Both the position numbers and the translations under genes were made by a program. Positions 47,509-57,703 of a DNA stretch of 64,000 nucleotides are shown one piece after another. The notes under the pieces are model-generated. The model was not told the origin of the DNA. It searched no databases and worked only from the letters and a program-made list of their open reading frames with translations. This stretch comes from Acidobacteriota bacterium (GTDB lineage Bacteria; Acidobacteriota; Terriglobia; Bryobacterales; Bryobacteraceae), in assembly GCA_026393985.1 (NCBI GenBank), contig JAPKZB010000073.1, positions 1-64,000 of the forward strand, written 5' to 3'. The stretch's first letter is position 1. The number at the start of each line of letters is the position of its first letter.

Positions 47509-48603
47509 TTAGTCGGTGGGCTTGGCGAAGGTGAGGCGGATACCGGTGGTGAACAGCAGGTCGTTGGTTTTGGCGCCGGGGACCGGGTTACTCAGGTAGC
47601 GGTTGCTAAAGCCGACGTTCCAGGCCATCCACTTGTTGATGTTGGTGGAGAGGGCGGTGTCGAAGTTCAGGCGGTAGTTGCCGGTGTTGGAGACGTTGGG
47701 ATAGAAGACGAGGCGTTCGGTGAGCACCATGTTCGAGGCGAGTTTGCGATTGAGTTCGTTGCCGAGGATGAGTTCGGTGGAGGTGCGGCGGAGGCCGGTG
47801 GAGAAGAATTCCTTGTTGAGGTTGGCGCCGGAGAACAGGTCGAAGACGGTGGTCTTGTTTTTGACGACGCGGTAGCCGCCGCCGCCGCCGAGGACGAAGC
47901 GCAGGTCGAGGCGCTGGAACTCGTCGAATTCGAGATCGGAGAGGGCGAAGACGAAGGATTTTTTGCTGAGGTTGAGGTCGTAGCGGCCGCCGCCGCGGAT
48001 GGCGTTGGCGGTTTGCTGGGTTTTGCCCTGGAGGCGGGCGTTGGTGTTGATGCTGGTGAAGAAGAGCGAGATTTTGTCGCGGGAGGTGGAGCGGGTCAGG
48101 TTGGCGCCGAGGTTGAGGGTGTTGGTTTCGGCGTTGCCACGGGTGGCGGCGTAGCCGGCGTCGAAGAAGCCGGTCCAGAGGTCGAGCAGGCCGGGGTTGG
48201 TGAGCCGGTCGAGGGCGGCGAGGTAGCGGGCCTGCTCCTGCTCGGAGCGGATGGTGGCGATTTTTTCCTTGGTGGTTTCGACGGTGCCGGCGGCGGCGGT
48301 GGTGACGGTGTAGCGGTCGTCCTCGGCCTTGAGGGAGCCGACGAGGGTTTGGCCGTCTTTGAGGACGAGGCTCAACGGGGCGCCGGAGTCGATGCTGGTG
48401 ATGGCGGCGAAGGGGATCTTCACTTCGCCGGCTAATTCAGACTTCAGCGTCAGCGAGTCGCCCTCGACGCGAATGACGGTGCCGGTGAGGCGGTCGCCGT
48501 TCTTCATGGTGATGGCGTCGCCGAATAGGGCGGTGGCGGTGAGCAGAACGGTGCAGGCGAGCAGCGCGAGGCGGGGCGGCGAGGAGAAACGGAGACAAAG
48601 CAT
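47509..48603 (-). CDS. DUF481 (YdiY-like) outer membrane protein
   Basis: signal peptide; TMKNGDRLTGTVIRVEGDSLTLKSELAGEVKIPFAAI; C-terminal beta-barrel with WTGFFDAGYAATRGNAETNTLNLGANL. Confidence 0.9.
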   Translation of the reverse strand: MLCLRFSSPPRLALLACTVLLTATALFGDAITMKNGDRLTGTVIRVEGDSLTLKSELAGEVKIPFAAITSIDSGAPLSLVLKDGQTLVGSLKAEDDRYTVTTAAAGTVETTKEKIATIRSEQEQARYLAALDRLTNPGLLDLWTGFFDAGYAATRGNAETNTLNLGANLTRSTSRDKISLFFTSINTNARLQGKTQQTANAIRGGGRYDLNLSKKSFVFALSDLEFDEFQRLDLRFVLGGGGGYRVVKNKTTVFDLFSGANLNKEFFSTGLRRTSTELILGNELNRKLASNMVLTERLVFYPNVSNTGNYRLNFDTALSTNINKWMAWNVGFSNRYLSNPVPGAKTNDLLFTTGIRLTFAKPTD

Positions 48604-48666
48604 AGGGTTTAACGGTTAAAACTCAGTATCCCAGACCGGGGCGGGAGTCGTGACATAATCTCTCGT

Positions 48667-49785
48667 ATGAGCTCAGAAACCAGGCGCAATTTTGTAAAAG
48701 CCGCGGCCGCTTTCACGATCGTCAGCCCGCAGGCGGTGCGGGGATCGCAGGCAAATTCGGCGATGACTCTCGGCCTGATTGGCTGCGGGAACCGGGGCAT
48801 GTACGTCAGCGGCATTTTCGCCAAGAACGAGAACGCGCGCGTGGCCGGCTTCAACGATATCTACGAAGACCGCTTTCAGGCGGCGGCGCAGAAGTACTCG
48901 GGCGCGAAGCGGTACAACACCTATGACGAGATGCTAGCCGATAAGGGGATTGATGCGGTGTTGATCGCCACCCCGGCCTTCCTGCACCCGGAGCATTTTG
49001 AGCGCGCCGTGAAGGCGAAAAAGCACATTTTTTGTGAGAAGCCGGCGGGCGTGGACGCGCCCGGGGTGTTGCGGTTCTTGAAGGCGGCGCGGAGCGCGGA
49101 TTCGACCAAGCGGATTTCGATGGACTACCAGCAGCGCTACGGCACGGAGTACCGCAAGGGGTACGCGCTCGTGAAATCGGGCGAGTTGGGGCGCATCAGT
49201 CAGGTGCGCGCGGCGTGGATGGGCGGCGGGCCGCCGATCAAGAAGGGTCACGATCCGAAAGAAGAGCGGATCCGGAACTGGTTCTTCTACCGGGAGCTTT
49301 CGGGCGATATGTTGATTGAGCAGGACTGCCACAACATCGACGTTGTGAACTGGTTTATGGGCACGCATCCGGTGCGGGTTTCGGGCGTGGGTTCGCGGAT
49401 GCAGCGGACGCAGATCGGAGACATCTACGACAATGTCTCGTTGAGCTATCAGTACGAAGACGGCACCATTTTCAGCTTCACGGCGAATCAGTTTGGCAAC
49501 CCGGGGTGGACGGACGTTTCCGAGACCTTTGTGTGCGAGAAAGGCGTGGTGAACGTGTCGCGCAAAGGGGTGAAGATCTACCGGCCGGGTAAGCCGGTGG
49601 AGGAGACCGAAACCAAGTACGACATTACGCAGGACGGGGTGAACCAGTTTGTGGCCGGGGTACGAGCCGGGCAGGTGGAGAACGCCGGGTTGTGGGGCGG
49701 GGAGAGTACGCTGTCGGCGGTGATGGGATTGATGGCCTGCACTTCGGGTCAGCCGATGACTTGGGAGAAGGTGAATCAGGTCTAG
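48667..49785 (+). CDS. Gfo/Idh/MocA family oxidoreductase
   Basis: LGLIGCGNRGMYVSGIFAKNENARVAGFNDIYEDRF; HIFCEKPAGVDAPGVLRF. Confidence 0.92.
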   Translation: MSSETRRNFVKAAAAFTIVSPQAVRGSQANSAMTLGLIGCGNRGMYVSGIFAKNENARVAGFNDIYEDRFQAAAQKYSGAKRYNTYDEMLADKGIDAVLIATPAFLHPEHFERAVKAKKHIFCEKPAGVDAPGVLRFLKAARSADSTKRISMDYQQRYGTEYRKGYALVKSGELGRISQVRAAWMGGGPPIKKGHDPKEERIRNWFFYRELSGDMLIEQDCHNIDVVNWFMGTHPVRVSGVGSRMQRTQIGDIYDNVSLSYQYEDGTIFSFTANQFGNPGWTDVSETFVCEKGVVNVSRKGVKIYRPGKPVEETETKYDITQDGVNQFVAGVRAGQVENAGLWGGESTLSAVMGLMACTSGQPMTWEKVNQV

Positions 49786-49821
49786 CCCCGGCGCGGGCGA
49801 AGCTGATTCTACAATGGGAGT

Positions 49822-50856
49822 TTGCAAAACCGGCTTCTCTCTCTCGACGCGTTCCGCGGATTGATCATGGCGTTCATGGTGCTGGTGAATACCCCCGGCA
49901 CCGGAGCGCATGTCTATCCGCCGCTGCGGCACGCCGAATGGCACGGGTGGACGCCGACCGATGTCGTCTTCCCTTCGTTTGTTTGGATTGTGGGCGTGGC
50001 GATTACGCTGGCGCGGCGGCCGACGATGGGGAAGACGCTGCGGCGGGGGGCGGTGCTGTTTGGGTTGGGGTTGCTCGTGTATCTGTATCCGCACTTCGAT
50101 TTTTCGACGGCGCGGATTCTGGGCGTGCTGCAGCGGATTGCGATCTGTTATGTCGCGACGGTGGCGATCTACCTTGGGACGGGGGTGCGCGGGCAGATCC
50201 TATGGACCGTGGGGCTGTTGGCGGGCTACTGGGTTTTGATGGTGGTGGGCGGGGACGGGCGGTTTGACGTCGAAGGGAACTTTGCCCACACGGTGGACCG
50301 GATGGTGCTGGGTGTGCACAACTACGCCAACACGAAGACGTGGGATCCGGAGGGGATCGTCAGCACGATTCCGGCGATTGCGACGTGTCTGCTGGGGGTG
50401 CTGGCCGGGCAGGTGCTGGCGCGGAAGGAGGAGTTGGCGCGGCGGTGTACGTGGCTGTTCCTGACGGGGAATCTGCTGCTGGCGGCGGCGCTGGTGCTGG
50501 ATCACTGGTTGCCGGTGAACAAGCAGCTGTGGACGAGTTCGTTTACCTTGCTGATGGCGGGGCTCGACTTTGTGATGCTGGCGATGATGGTTTGGCTGGT
50601 GGATGAGTACAAGGTGCAGCGGCCATTTGCGCCGTTTGTGATTCTGGGGCGGAACGCGATTGCGGTGTATATGGCTTCCGAGCTGATTGATATTTCCCTG
50701 CATGCGCTGGGATGGCGCGTGCCGCTGTATGAGAGCTTGTTTGCGCCGCTGGCATCGCCGATGAATGCTTCGCTGCTGTATGCGGTGGCGTATGTGGCCG
50801 TGAACTTTGCGATTGCTTGGGGACTGCACCGGCGCGGCTGGTATCTGAGGGCATAA
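49822..50856 (+). CDS. HGSNAT-like/DUF5009 membrane acyltransferase
   Basis: RLLSLDAFRGLIMAFMVLVNTPGTGAHVYPPLRHAEWHGWTPTDVVFPSFVWIVGVAI; TTG start. Confidence 0.88.
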   Translation: MQNRLLSLDAFRGLIMAFMVLVNTPGTGAHVYPPLRHAEWHGWTPTDVVFPSFVWIVGVAITLARRPTMGKTLRRGAVLFGLGLLVYLYPHFDFSTARILGVLQRIAICYVATVAIYLGTGVRGQILWTVGLLAGYWVLMVVGGDGRFDVEGNFAHTVDRMVLGVHNYANTKTWDPEGIVSTIPAIATCLLGVLAGQVLARKEELARRCTWLFLTGNLLLAAALVLDHWLPVNKQLWTSSFTLLMAGLDFVMLAMMVWLVDEYKVQRPFAPFVILGRNAIAVYMASELIDISLHALGWRVPLYESLFAPLASPMNASLLYAVAYVAVNFAIAWGLHRRGWYLRA

Positions 50857-50858
50857 CG

Positions 50859-52466
50859 ATGGGAAGCTGCGGCGCGACATTGGCGGGGGGACGGTCGGCG
50901 GCGATTGGCCGGGGCGAGAGTTTGGTCGAGTTTTGCTTTGACCATTTCGAGATGCGTTCGGAGCGGAACCGGGATGCGGTGTTTGTGCTGCACGCGGTGG
51001 GGGTAGACGAGGAGGGGCGGACGGCGGCGTTTGCGCTGGTGCACGTGGACGGAGTGGCGCAGTACTTTACGGCACGGTGGGGGCGGAGCGGGGTGGGCTC
51101 GCACCACTTCGGGCCGATTCCGGTGCCGGTGGAGGAGGACGAGCGGCCGGGGATTATGGTGTACGGTTCGCGGGCGTGCACGTTTACCTGGCGGAGCCAT
51201 CAGTGGGAGATCACGGGGGCGCAGAGTACGCCGCAGTTTGAGTTTCCGGCGCTCGAGGGCGAGACGCTGGTGGAGCCGTGGAACCTGCGGAACGCGTGGG
51301 CGCTGCGGGACGGGCGGCCGGTGTGCGATGTGGATGAGCTGGCCGATGGCGAGCACGGGGAGCTGACCAGGGATCCGGAATCGGCCGAGTCGTACCGGGT
51401 GCGGTTTGGGGGGCGGATCTGGCGGCGGTGGCGGCACCGGCACACGGGCAAGCAGTCGGTGGAGCTGTTGGCGTTTGACATTGCCGCGGCCGACATTGAG
51501 GCGTCGCTCGAGGAGGTCTGGAGCGAGATTGGGGGGCAGGAGGAGGCAAAGCGGGAGCTGGTGCGGGCGATTCAGTGGCCGGTGCTGTACCCGGAGCTGT
51601 TCATGCTGTTCAAGCGGCGGCGGTCGCGCGGGGTGCTGCTGTACGGGCCGCCGGGATGCGGCAAGACGCTGCTGGGGAAGGCCGTGGTGAAGCTGCTGGC
51701 GGCGCTGTACCGGCGGAAGGCCGACGACGGGGGCTTTCAGTACGTGAAGGGCCATCAGCTGCTCGATCAGTATGTCGGCAACTCGGAGAAGGGCGTGAAG
51801 ACGCTATTTGACCGGGCGCGGCGCTGGAAGGAGGACAAGGGCTATCCGGCCGTACTGTTTTTTGACGAAGCTGACGCGCTGTTCAAACGGCGGCCGCAGG
51901 GCGATGCGAGTTTTACGCTGGTGCCGGCGCTGCTGGCCGAGATGGATGGCATGGACGAGAGCGGCGCGTTTCTGATTCTGGCGACGAACCGGCCCGACGC
52001 GCTGGACCTGGCCGTGACGCGCCCGGGGCGCGTGGACCGGAAGATCCGCATTACGCGGCCGGACGAGAGCGGCTGCGAGCGGATCTTCGCGATTCATCTG
52101 GACGGGGTGTTTCTGGCCGAGGGGTTGACGCGGGAGGCGCTGAGCGCGGCGGCGGCGCGGGAGCTGTTTTCGGCCGCGCATCGGTTGTACGACGTCGAGT
52201 GGGAGGACGGTACGGTCGAGGGATTTTTGCTGAAGGATCTGGCGAGCGGGGCGCTCGTGCAGAACATCGTGGACCGGGCGACGGCGAACAAGATGGAGCA
52301 CTGCATCGAGAAAGGGGTGCGGGAGGGGCTGGACGTTGCCGATATCGCGCGGGCGATTGACGAGGTGCAGGCCGAGCAGCTGCTGTCGAACCATCCGGAA
52401 GAGGTGGCGGAGTTTGCCGAGAGCCGGCGGCGGCGCATTGCCGATGTGCGGAAAGCGGGGCTGTAG
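50859..52466 (+). CDS. Mpa/ARC-like AAA ATPase with unusual N-terminal region
   Basis: GVLLYGPPGCGKTLLGKAVV; YVGNSEKGVKTLFDRAR; AVLFFDEADALF; RPGRVDRKIRITRPD; Mpa-like tail VEWEDGTVEGFLLKDLASGALVQNIVDRATANKM. Confidence 0.8.
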   Translation: MGSCGATLAGGRSAAIGRGESLVEFCFDHFEMRSERNRDAVFVLHAVGVDEEGRTAAFALVHVDGVAQYFTARWGRSGVGSHHFGPIPVPVEEDERPGIMVYGSRACTFTWRSHQWEITGAQSTPQFEFPALEGETLVEPWNLRNAWALRDGRPVCDVDELADGEHGELTRDPESAESYRVRFGGRIWRRWRHRHTGKQSVELLAFDIAAADIEASLEEVWSEIGGQEEAKRELVRAIQWPVLYPELFMLFKRRRSRGVLLYGPPGCGKTLLGKAVVKLLAALYRRKADDGGFQYVKGHQLLDQYVGNSEKGVKTLFDRARRWKEDKGYPAVLFFDEADALFKRRPQGDASFTLVPALLAEMDGMDESGAFLILATNRPDALDLAVTRPGRVDRKIRITRPDESGCERIFAIHLDGVFLAEGLTREALSAAAARELFSAAHRLYDVEWEDGTVEGFLLKDLASGALVQNIVDRATANKMEHCIEKGVREGLDVADIARAIDEVQAEQLLSNHPEEVAEFAESRRRRIADVRKAGL

Positions 52467-52476
52467 GGAGCAAGCG

Positions 52477-53898
52477 ATGGCGAAGATCTTGATGGTGGCA
52501 AGCGAGGTGGCGCCGTTTGTGAAGACGGGGGGCCTGGCGGATGTGATGGGTTCGCTGCCGGCGGCGCTGGCGCGGGCGGGCGAGACGGTGACGGTGGTGA
52601 TGCCGCGGTACCGGGGCGTGAACGGGGCGGATTTTCGACGGGTGCGCGAGGATCTGCCCGTTTGGTTGAATGGCTTCCGGCACCGGGTGAACATTGACGG
52701 CTGTGAACGCGACGGTGTGGCGTATCGTTTCGTGGACGCGCCGTGGTTTTATGACCGCGAGGGGGTGTACTCGGGGGGCGGCAAGGATTGGGGGGACAAC
52801 CATATCCGCTACGCGATTCTGTGCCTGGCGGCGCTGGAGATTGCCCGGGAGATTGAGACGCCGGACGTTTTTCACGTTCATGACTGGCAGGGGGCGCTTC
52901 TGCCGGTGTATCAGAAGTCGTGGTTTGGCGGCGATGCGCGGCTGCAGCGGGTGAAGACGCTGCTGACGATTCACAACCTGGGTTACCAGGGGCGTTTCGG
53001 CGCGGCGGCGATGGGGGAGTTGGGCCTGGGGCCGGAGCTGTTTCATCCCGGGGCGCTTGAATACTTCGGCGATGTGAACCTGCTGAAGGGGGGCTTGGTA
53101 GAGAGCGACTGGTTGACGACGGTGAGCCCGCGCTATGCGCAGGAGATTCAGACGACCGAGTACGGCTTTGGCCTGGAGGGGCTGCTGCGCGAGCGCTCCG
53201 CGAGCCTGACCGGCATTTTGAACGGCGTCGACTACCGGGAGTGGGACCCGGCGACGGACCCGTACCTGCCGGCCAATTATTCGGCTGGGGACCTGCGGGG
53301 GAAGCGGGAGTGCAAGCGGCACCTGGTAGAGTATTTCGGCCTGCCCCCGGAGGCGATGGAGCGGCCGCTGCTCGGGATTGTGTCGCGCTTTGCCGAACAG
53401 AAGGGCTTTGATCTGATCGAACAGATTGCCGGGGCGCTGGCCGATGAGCCGATGTCGCTGGTCGTGCTGGGTTCGGGCAACCCGCACTGGGAGCAGATGT
53501 TCCGGAACCTGACGAACTGGCGGCCGGCCAAGTTTGCCAACTGGATTGGGTTTTCAAACGAAATGGCGCACAAGATCGAGGCCGGCGCGGACATTTTTTT
53601 GATGCCGAGCCGGTATGAACCGTGCGGCCTGAACCAGATCTACAGCTTGAAGTACGGCACGCCGCCGGTGGTGCGCGCCACGGGGGGACTCGATGATACG
53701 ATCGATGGGGAAACCGGATTTAAGTTTTGGGAGTATCACCCCGAGGCGCTTTTGAAGGGCGTGCGGTGCGCCATTGAGCGCTGGTATGACCGGGACAGCT
53801 GGCAGGAGCGGATGCGGCGCGGCATGGCGAAGGATTATTCGTGGGACCGGTCGGCCGGCGAATATCAGCGGCTCTACCGGCAACTGCTTGCAAGCTGA
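52477..53898 (+). CDS. glgA: glycogen synthase
   Basis: MAKILMVASEVAPFVKTGGLADVMGSLPAALARAGETVTVVMPRY; VFHVHDWQGALLP; PSRYEPCGLNQIYSLKYGTPPVVRATGGLDDT. Confidence 0.97.
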   Translation: MAKILMVASEVAPFVKTGGLADVMGSLPAALARAGETVTVVMPRYRGVNGADFRRVREDLPVWLNGFRHRVNIDGCERDGVAYRFVDAPWFYDREGVYSGGGKDWGDNHIRYAILCLAALEIAREIETPDVFHVHDWQGALLPVYQKSWFGGDARLQRVKTLLTIHNLGYQGRFGAAAMGELGLGPELFHPGALEYFGDVNLLKGGLVESDWLTTVSPRYAQEIQTTEYGFGLEGLLRERSASLTGILNGVDYREWDPATDPYLPANYSAGDLRGKRECKRHLVEYFGLPPEAMERPLLGIVSRFAEQKGFDLIEQIAGALADEPMSLVVLGSGNPHWEQMFRNLTNWRPAKFANWIGFSNEMAHKIEAGADIFLMPSRYEPCGLNQIYSLKYGTPPVVRATGGLDDTIDGETGFKFWEYHPEALLKGVRCAIERWYDRDSWQERMRRGMAKDYSWDRSAGEYQRLYRQLLAS

Positions 53899-53941
53899 AT
53901 CTTTTTCCGGGCCGGGACATCCATACTTCTGGAGAATAGCA

Positions 53942-54271
53942 ATGGCAGGACAAAACACACTTACCTTCACCGACGGCGCCTGGGATACCGAGGTGTTGCA
54001 ATCGGAGCAGCCCGTGCTCGTGGATTTCTGGGCCGAATGGTGCGGCCCGTGCCGCATGCTGGCGCCGACGATTGACGCCTTGGCGGTCGACTACGACGGG
54101 CGCGTGAAGGTGGGCAAGCTGAACGTGGACCAGAACGGGGGCGCGACGATGCGCTACGGCATCCGGGGCATTCCGGCGCTGATTCTGTTCAAAGGCGGCG
54201 AGGTGGTGGCGCAGAAAGTGGGCGCCGTTTCCAAGACCGAAATCGCCGCGATGCTGGACGCGGCGCTGTAA
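53942..54271 (+). CDS. trxA: thioredoxin
   Basis: VLVDFWAEWCGPCRMLAPTIDALA; GIRGIPALILFKGGEVV. Confidence 0.97.
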   Translation: MAGQNTLTFTDGAWDTEVLQSEQPVLVDFWAEWCGPCRMLAPTIDALAVDYDGRVKVGKLNVDQNGGATMRYGIRGIPALILFKGGEVVAQKVGAVSKTEIAAMLDAAL

Positions 54272-54300
54272 CGAGTTTCGCAGGCTAATCCCGCAAGCCC

Positions 54301-54338
54301 AAAACGGTTCCGGAGGAGTGATCCTACGGAACCGTTTT
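54301..54338. terminator. bidirectional hairpin terminator
   Basis: aaaacggttccg / cggaaccgtttt inverted repeat between convergent trxA and S41 peptidase. Confidence 0.85.
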
Positions 54339-54339
54339 C

Positions 54340-55812
54340 TTATGGCGCCAGCGGGGAGGTGAGCGTGGCCAAGGCGGCGACGATCCAGGGTTCGCGTTCG
54401 GCCTCGACCTTGTCGCCTTCTTCGACGCCGAGACTGAGGTTGATGATCTCCTGGCGGAGGCGGTGTTCGATCCAGTCCGAGCTGGCGAACCACTCGGCGA
54501 TGCCGGGCTGGATGTTGTTTTGGCTGAGCCAGGAGCGGAAGCGGTCGAGCAGCGGCTTGGGCAGCTGCCAGCCGGGGGCGATGGCCGGCCGTTCGGCGCG
54601 GAGGTATTCGGTGCCGAAGGCGGCGTAGGCTCCGGAGGCGTCGAGAACCATTTCGAGGCGTTTGTAGGGCGGCGGGGTGACGGATTGATCCGGGTCGATG
54701 CCGCCGCCGCCGCGGACGATGCGACCGGCGTCGGTCTTGTACTCCTGGCGCGGGGTGGCGGTGACGTGCTCGAGCTGCATGTCGACGAGCGGCTTTTGAA
54801 TGCTGCGGCCGCTGGGGGTGTAGTAGAGGGCCATGGTGAGGGCGAGGCCCGTTGATTGGGAGATGGGCAGGACGTTCTGGACGAGTCCTTTGCCGAAGGT
54901 GGGTTCGCCGAGGATGGTGGCGCGGTCGTGGTCCTGGAGGGCGCCGGCAACGATCTCGGAGGCGCTGGCGCTTTTGGCGTTGACGAGGACAGCGAGGCGG
55001 AAGCGGTAGGGTTTGGCCGTAGCAGGCACCTTCTCTTCGCCGTTCATGCGGCGGCCGCGGGCGCTGAGGATGGTCTGGCCGGGGTTGAGGAAGAGCGAGG
55101 CGGTATCGATGGCGCTGGCGACGACGCCGCCGGGGTTGTTGCGGAGGTCGAGGACGAGGCCGGCGAGGCCGTGGCCGCCGAGCTTTTCGATGCCGGCCTG
55201 GATATCCTTGGCGGTCTTGTCGTCGAAGCTCGAGACGCGCAGATAGCCGTAGCCGGGCTTGAGGAGAAACGCCCGTTCGACCGAACTGGACTGCATCTCT
55301 TCGGGGATGAGGGTGAACTGGATGGGTCGGGCGTTGCCCGGCTTGCGGACGTAGACGGTGGCGGGAGCCTGGCGGGCCTGGCTGAGCACCTGGGTGAGCT
55401 GTTCGGTGGTGAGGGGGCCGAGGGCGATGTTGTTGATCGCCAGGATCTCATCGCCGGCCGAGATGCCGGCCTTGGCGAGCGGGGCGCCGGGGAGGGCCTG
55501 CAGGACCTGGACGCGGCCGGGGAGGATGCTGACGACGCTGCCGAAGCCTTTCGATTCGCTGCGCTGCATGCGCTTGAGCTGGTCGAACTGGCCGGGATCG
55601 AGAAAGACGGAATGGGGATCGAGGCGGCGGAGCAGGCCGGGGATGATGCCTTCGTAGAAGAGGCGGGTGGAGTCGACCGGGTCGGCGTGGTTTTCGCGGG
55701 CGATGGCGTAGACGTCGAGGATCTTCCTGACGGAGGCTTCGAGGGCGTCCGGTTCCTGGGCCGGCAGGAGGCTGGTGAAGAGGAGGGCCAGGAGGAGGCA
55801 GCGGGACATCAT
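54340..55812 (-). CDS. S41 family carboxy-terminal processing peptidase (PDZ)
   Basis: PDZ: GAPLAKAGISAGDEILAINNIALG; LVLDLRNNPGGVVASAIDTASLFL; VLVNAKSASASEIVAGALQDHDRATILGEPTFGKGLVQ. Confidence 0.95.
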   Translation of the reverse strand: MMSRCLLLALLFTSLLPAQEPDALEASVRKILDVYAIARENHADPVDSTRLFYEGIIPGLLRRLDPHSVFLDPGQFDQLKRMQRSESKGFGSVVSILPGRVQVLQALPGAPLAKAGISAGDEILAINNIALGPLTTEQLTQVLSQARQAPATVYVRKPGNARPIQFTLIPEEMQSSSVERAFLLKPGYGYLRVSSFDDKTAKDIQAGIEKLGGHGLAGLVLDLRNNPGGVVASAIDTASLFLNPGQTILSARGRRMNGEEKVPATAKPYRFRLAVLVNAKSASASEIVAGALQDHDRATILGEPTFGKGLVQNVLPISQSTGLALTMALYYTPSGRSIQKPLVDMQLEHVTATPRQEYKTDAGRIVRGGGGIDPDQSVTPPPYKRLEMVLDASGAYAAFGTEYLRAERPAIAPGWQLPKPLLDRFRSWLSQNNIQPGIAEWFASSDWIEHRLRQEIINLSLGVEEGDKVEAEREPWIVAALATLTSPLAP

Positions 55813-56783
55813 CGGGTGAACCGGGTAGCTTTCTTGCGCTCGTGGCGGGCGAGCGCAAGTTGGATGAGCTCTTCGACGAGGGCGTTGAGCGGCACGCCGC
55901 TATGCTCCCACATTTTCGGGTACATGCTGATGGAGGTAAAGCCGGGGATGGTGTTGATCTCGTTGAGGTAGAGACGGCCGGTGGAGGCCTCCATGAGAAA
56001 GTCGACGCGGCTCATGCCTTCACAGTTGCAGGCGCGATAGGCGGCGACGGCGAGGCGCTGCACTTCAGCGGTGGTGACGGGGTCGAGATCGGCGGGGAGT
56101 TCGGTTTTGGCCGCGTCGAGCAGGTACTTGTCTTCGTAGTCGTAGAACTCGCGGGAGGGGAGGATTTCGCAGGGGACCGAGGCGCGGGCGCTTTCGTAGT
56201 TGCCGAGGACGGCGCATTCGAGTTCGCGGCCGACGATGGTGCGTTCGACGAGAATTTTCCAGTCGTAATGGGCGGCGAAGTCGAGCGCGGCGACGAGTTC
56301 GGCGTGGTCGTGCGCCTTCGAGATGCCGACGGAGCTGCCGAGATTGGCCGGCTTGACGAAGACCGGGTAGGCGAAGACGGCTTCGACGGCGTAGGGATCG
56401 AGGGCGCCGCGGTATTGGGTGACATACTCGGTGACGGGCAGGCCACGTTCGGCGCAGACGCGTTTGAGCAGCTCCTTATCCATGGCCACGGCCGAGGCCA
56501 TGACGCCTGGACCGACGTAGGGCAGGTCGGCGAGTTCGAGCAGGCCCTGCACGGTGCCGTCTTCACCGAAGGTGCCGTGGAGGACCGGGAAGACGACATC
56601 GATGTCGGGGTTGGCGCCGGGTGCGGGCAGGATGGGCGCGGGGCTCCATTGGCCTTCGCGCGAGATGAGGTAGGGGACGACCTCGTGGCCGTTGGCGACG
56701 AGTGCCGCCGAGACGGACTTGGCTGAGCGCAGCGAGATCTCGTGTTCGCCGCTGCGGCCGCCCTCAAGAACTGCAACCCGCAT
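55809..56783 (-). CDS. ddl: D-alanine--D-alanine ligase
   Basis: MRVAVLEGGRSGEHEISLRSAKSV; VFPVLHGTFGEDGTVQGLLELADLPYVG; SRVDFLMEASTGRLYLNEINTIPGFTSISMYPKM. Confidence 0.96.
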   Translation of the reverse strand: MRVAVLEGGRSGEHEISLRSAKSVSAALVANGHEVVPYLISREGQWSPAPILPAPGANPDIDVVFPVLHGTFGEDGTVQGLLELADLPYVGPGVMASAVAMDKELLKRVCAERGLPVTEYVTQYRGALDPYAVEAVFAYPVFVKPANLGSSVGISKAHDHAELVAALDFAAHYDWKILVERTIVGRELECAVLGNYESARASVPCEILPSREFYDYEDKYLLDAAKTELPADLDPVTTAEVQRLAVAAYRACNCEGMSRVDFLMEASTGRLYLNEINTIPGFTSISMYPKMWEHSGVPLNALVEELIQLALARHERKKATRFTR

Positions 56784-56785
56784 TT

Positions 56786-57703
56786 TCACAGAATTTTCTT
56801 TCCTAAAGCCGAGGTGAGTACTTCGACGGCGAGATCGGCCGTCCGGTTGGCGACATCGAGAACGGGGTTCACTTCCACCACTTCGAGGCTGACAAGTTTG
56901 CCGGAGTCGGCCAGGATCTCCATGGCGAGGTGCATTTCGCGATAGCTGAGCCCGCCGCGGACGGGGGTGCCGACGCCGGGGGCTTCGACGGGGTCGATGG
57001 AGTCCATGTCGAAGCTGAGGTGGATGCCGGCGGTGCCGGCGCTGGCGAGGGCGATGGCTTCCTGCATGATGGCGGGCATGCCGCGTTCGTCGATGTCGCG
57101 CATGGTGAAGGCGCGGACGCCGGTGGCCTTGACGTGGCGGACTTCGAGCGGGTCGACGTCGCGGAGGCCGATGAGGGCGACATTGCGCGGATCGACTTTC
57201 GGCGAGAAGCCGCACAGATTGACCAGTTCGGCGGGGCCGTCGCCGGTGAGGCACGCTAGCGGCATGCCGTGGACGTTACCGCTGGGCGTAGTGGCCGGGG
57301 TGTTCATGTCGGCGTGGGCGTCCATCCAGATGACCCCAATGGCTTCGTTTCGTCGTGCGAAGTGCTGCGCGACGCCGCTGACGGAGCCGGCCGCGATGGA
57401 GTGGTCGCCGCCGAGGATGAGGGGGAGCTTATGCTCGTCGAGCGCGGCGGTGACGAGGCCGGCGATGCGGGAGCAGACCGCGGTGATTTCGGGAAGATGA
57501 TGGGAGTCGGCCGGGCCGGCCGGGATGGCTTCGGCCTGTTCGACGGGGACGTTGCCGCAGTCCTCGATGGTGTAGCCGAGGGCGGCCAGCCGGCGGCCGA
57601 GGCCGGCGACGCGAATGGCGGACGGCCCCATGTCGACGCCGCGGCGGCCGGCGCCGAGATCGACCGGCGCGCCGATGATTGCAATGGTGGATTTGGCGTG
57701 CAA
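56786..57703 (-). CDS. rocF: arginase
   Basis: IIGAPVDLGAGRRGVDMGPSAIR; LGGDHSIAAGSVSGV; GVIWMDAHADMNTPATTPSGNVHGMPLA; SFDMDSIDPVEAPGVGTPVRGG. Confidence 0.96.
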   Translation of the reverse strand: MHAKSTIAIIGAPVDLGAGRRGVDMGPSAIRVAGLGRRLAALGYTIEDCGNVPVEQAEAIPAGPADSHHLPEITAVCSRIAGLVTAALDEHKLPLILGGDHSIAAGSVSGVAQHFARRNEAIGVIWMDAHADMNTPATTPSGNVHGMPLACLTGDGPAELVNLCGFSPKVDPRNVALIGLRDVDPLEVRHVKATGVRAFTMRDIDERGMPAIMQEAIALASAGTAGIHLSFDMDSIDPVEAPGVGTPVRGGLSYREMHLAMEILADSGKLVSLEVVEVNPVLDVANRTADLAVEVLTSALGKKIL

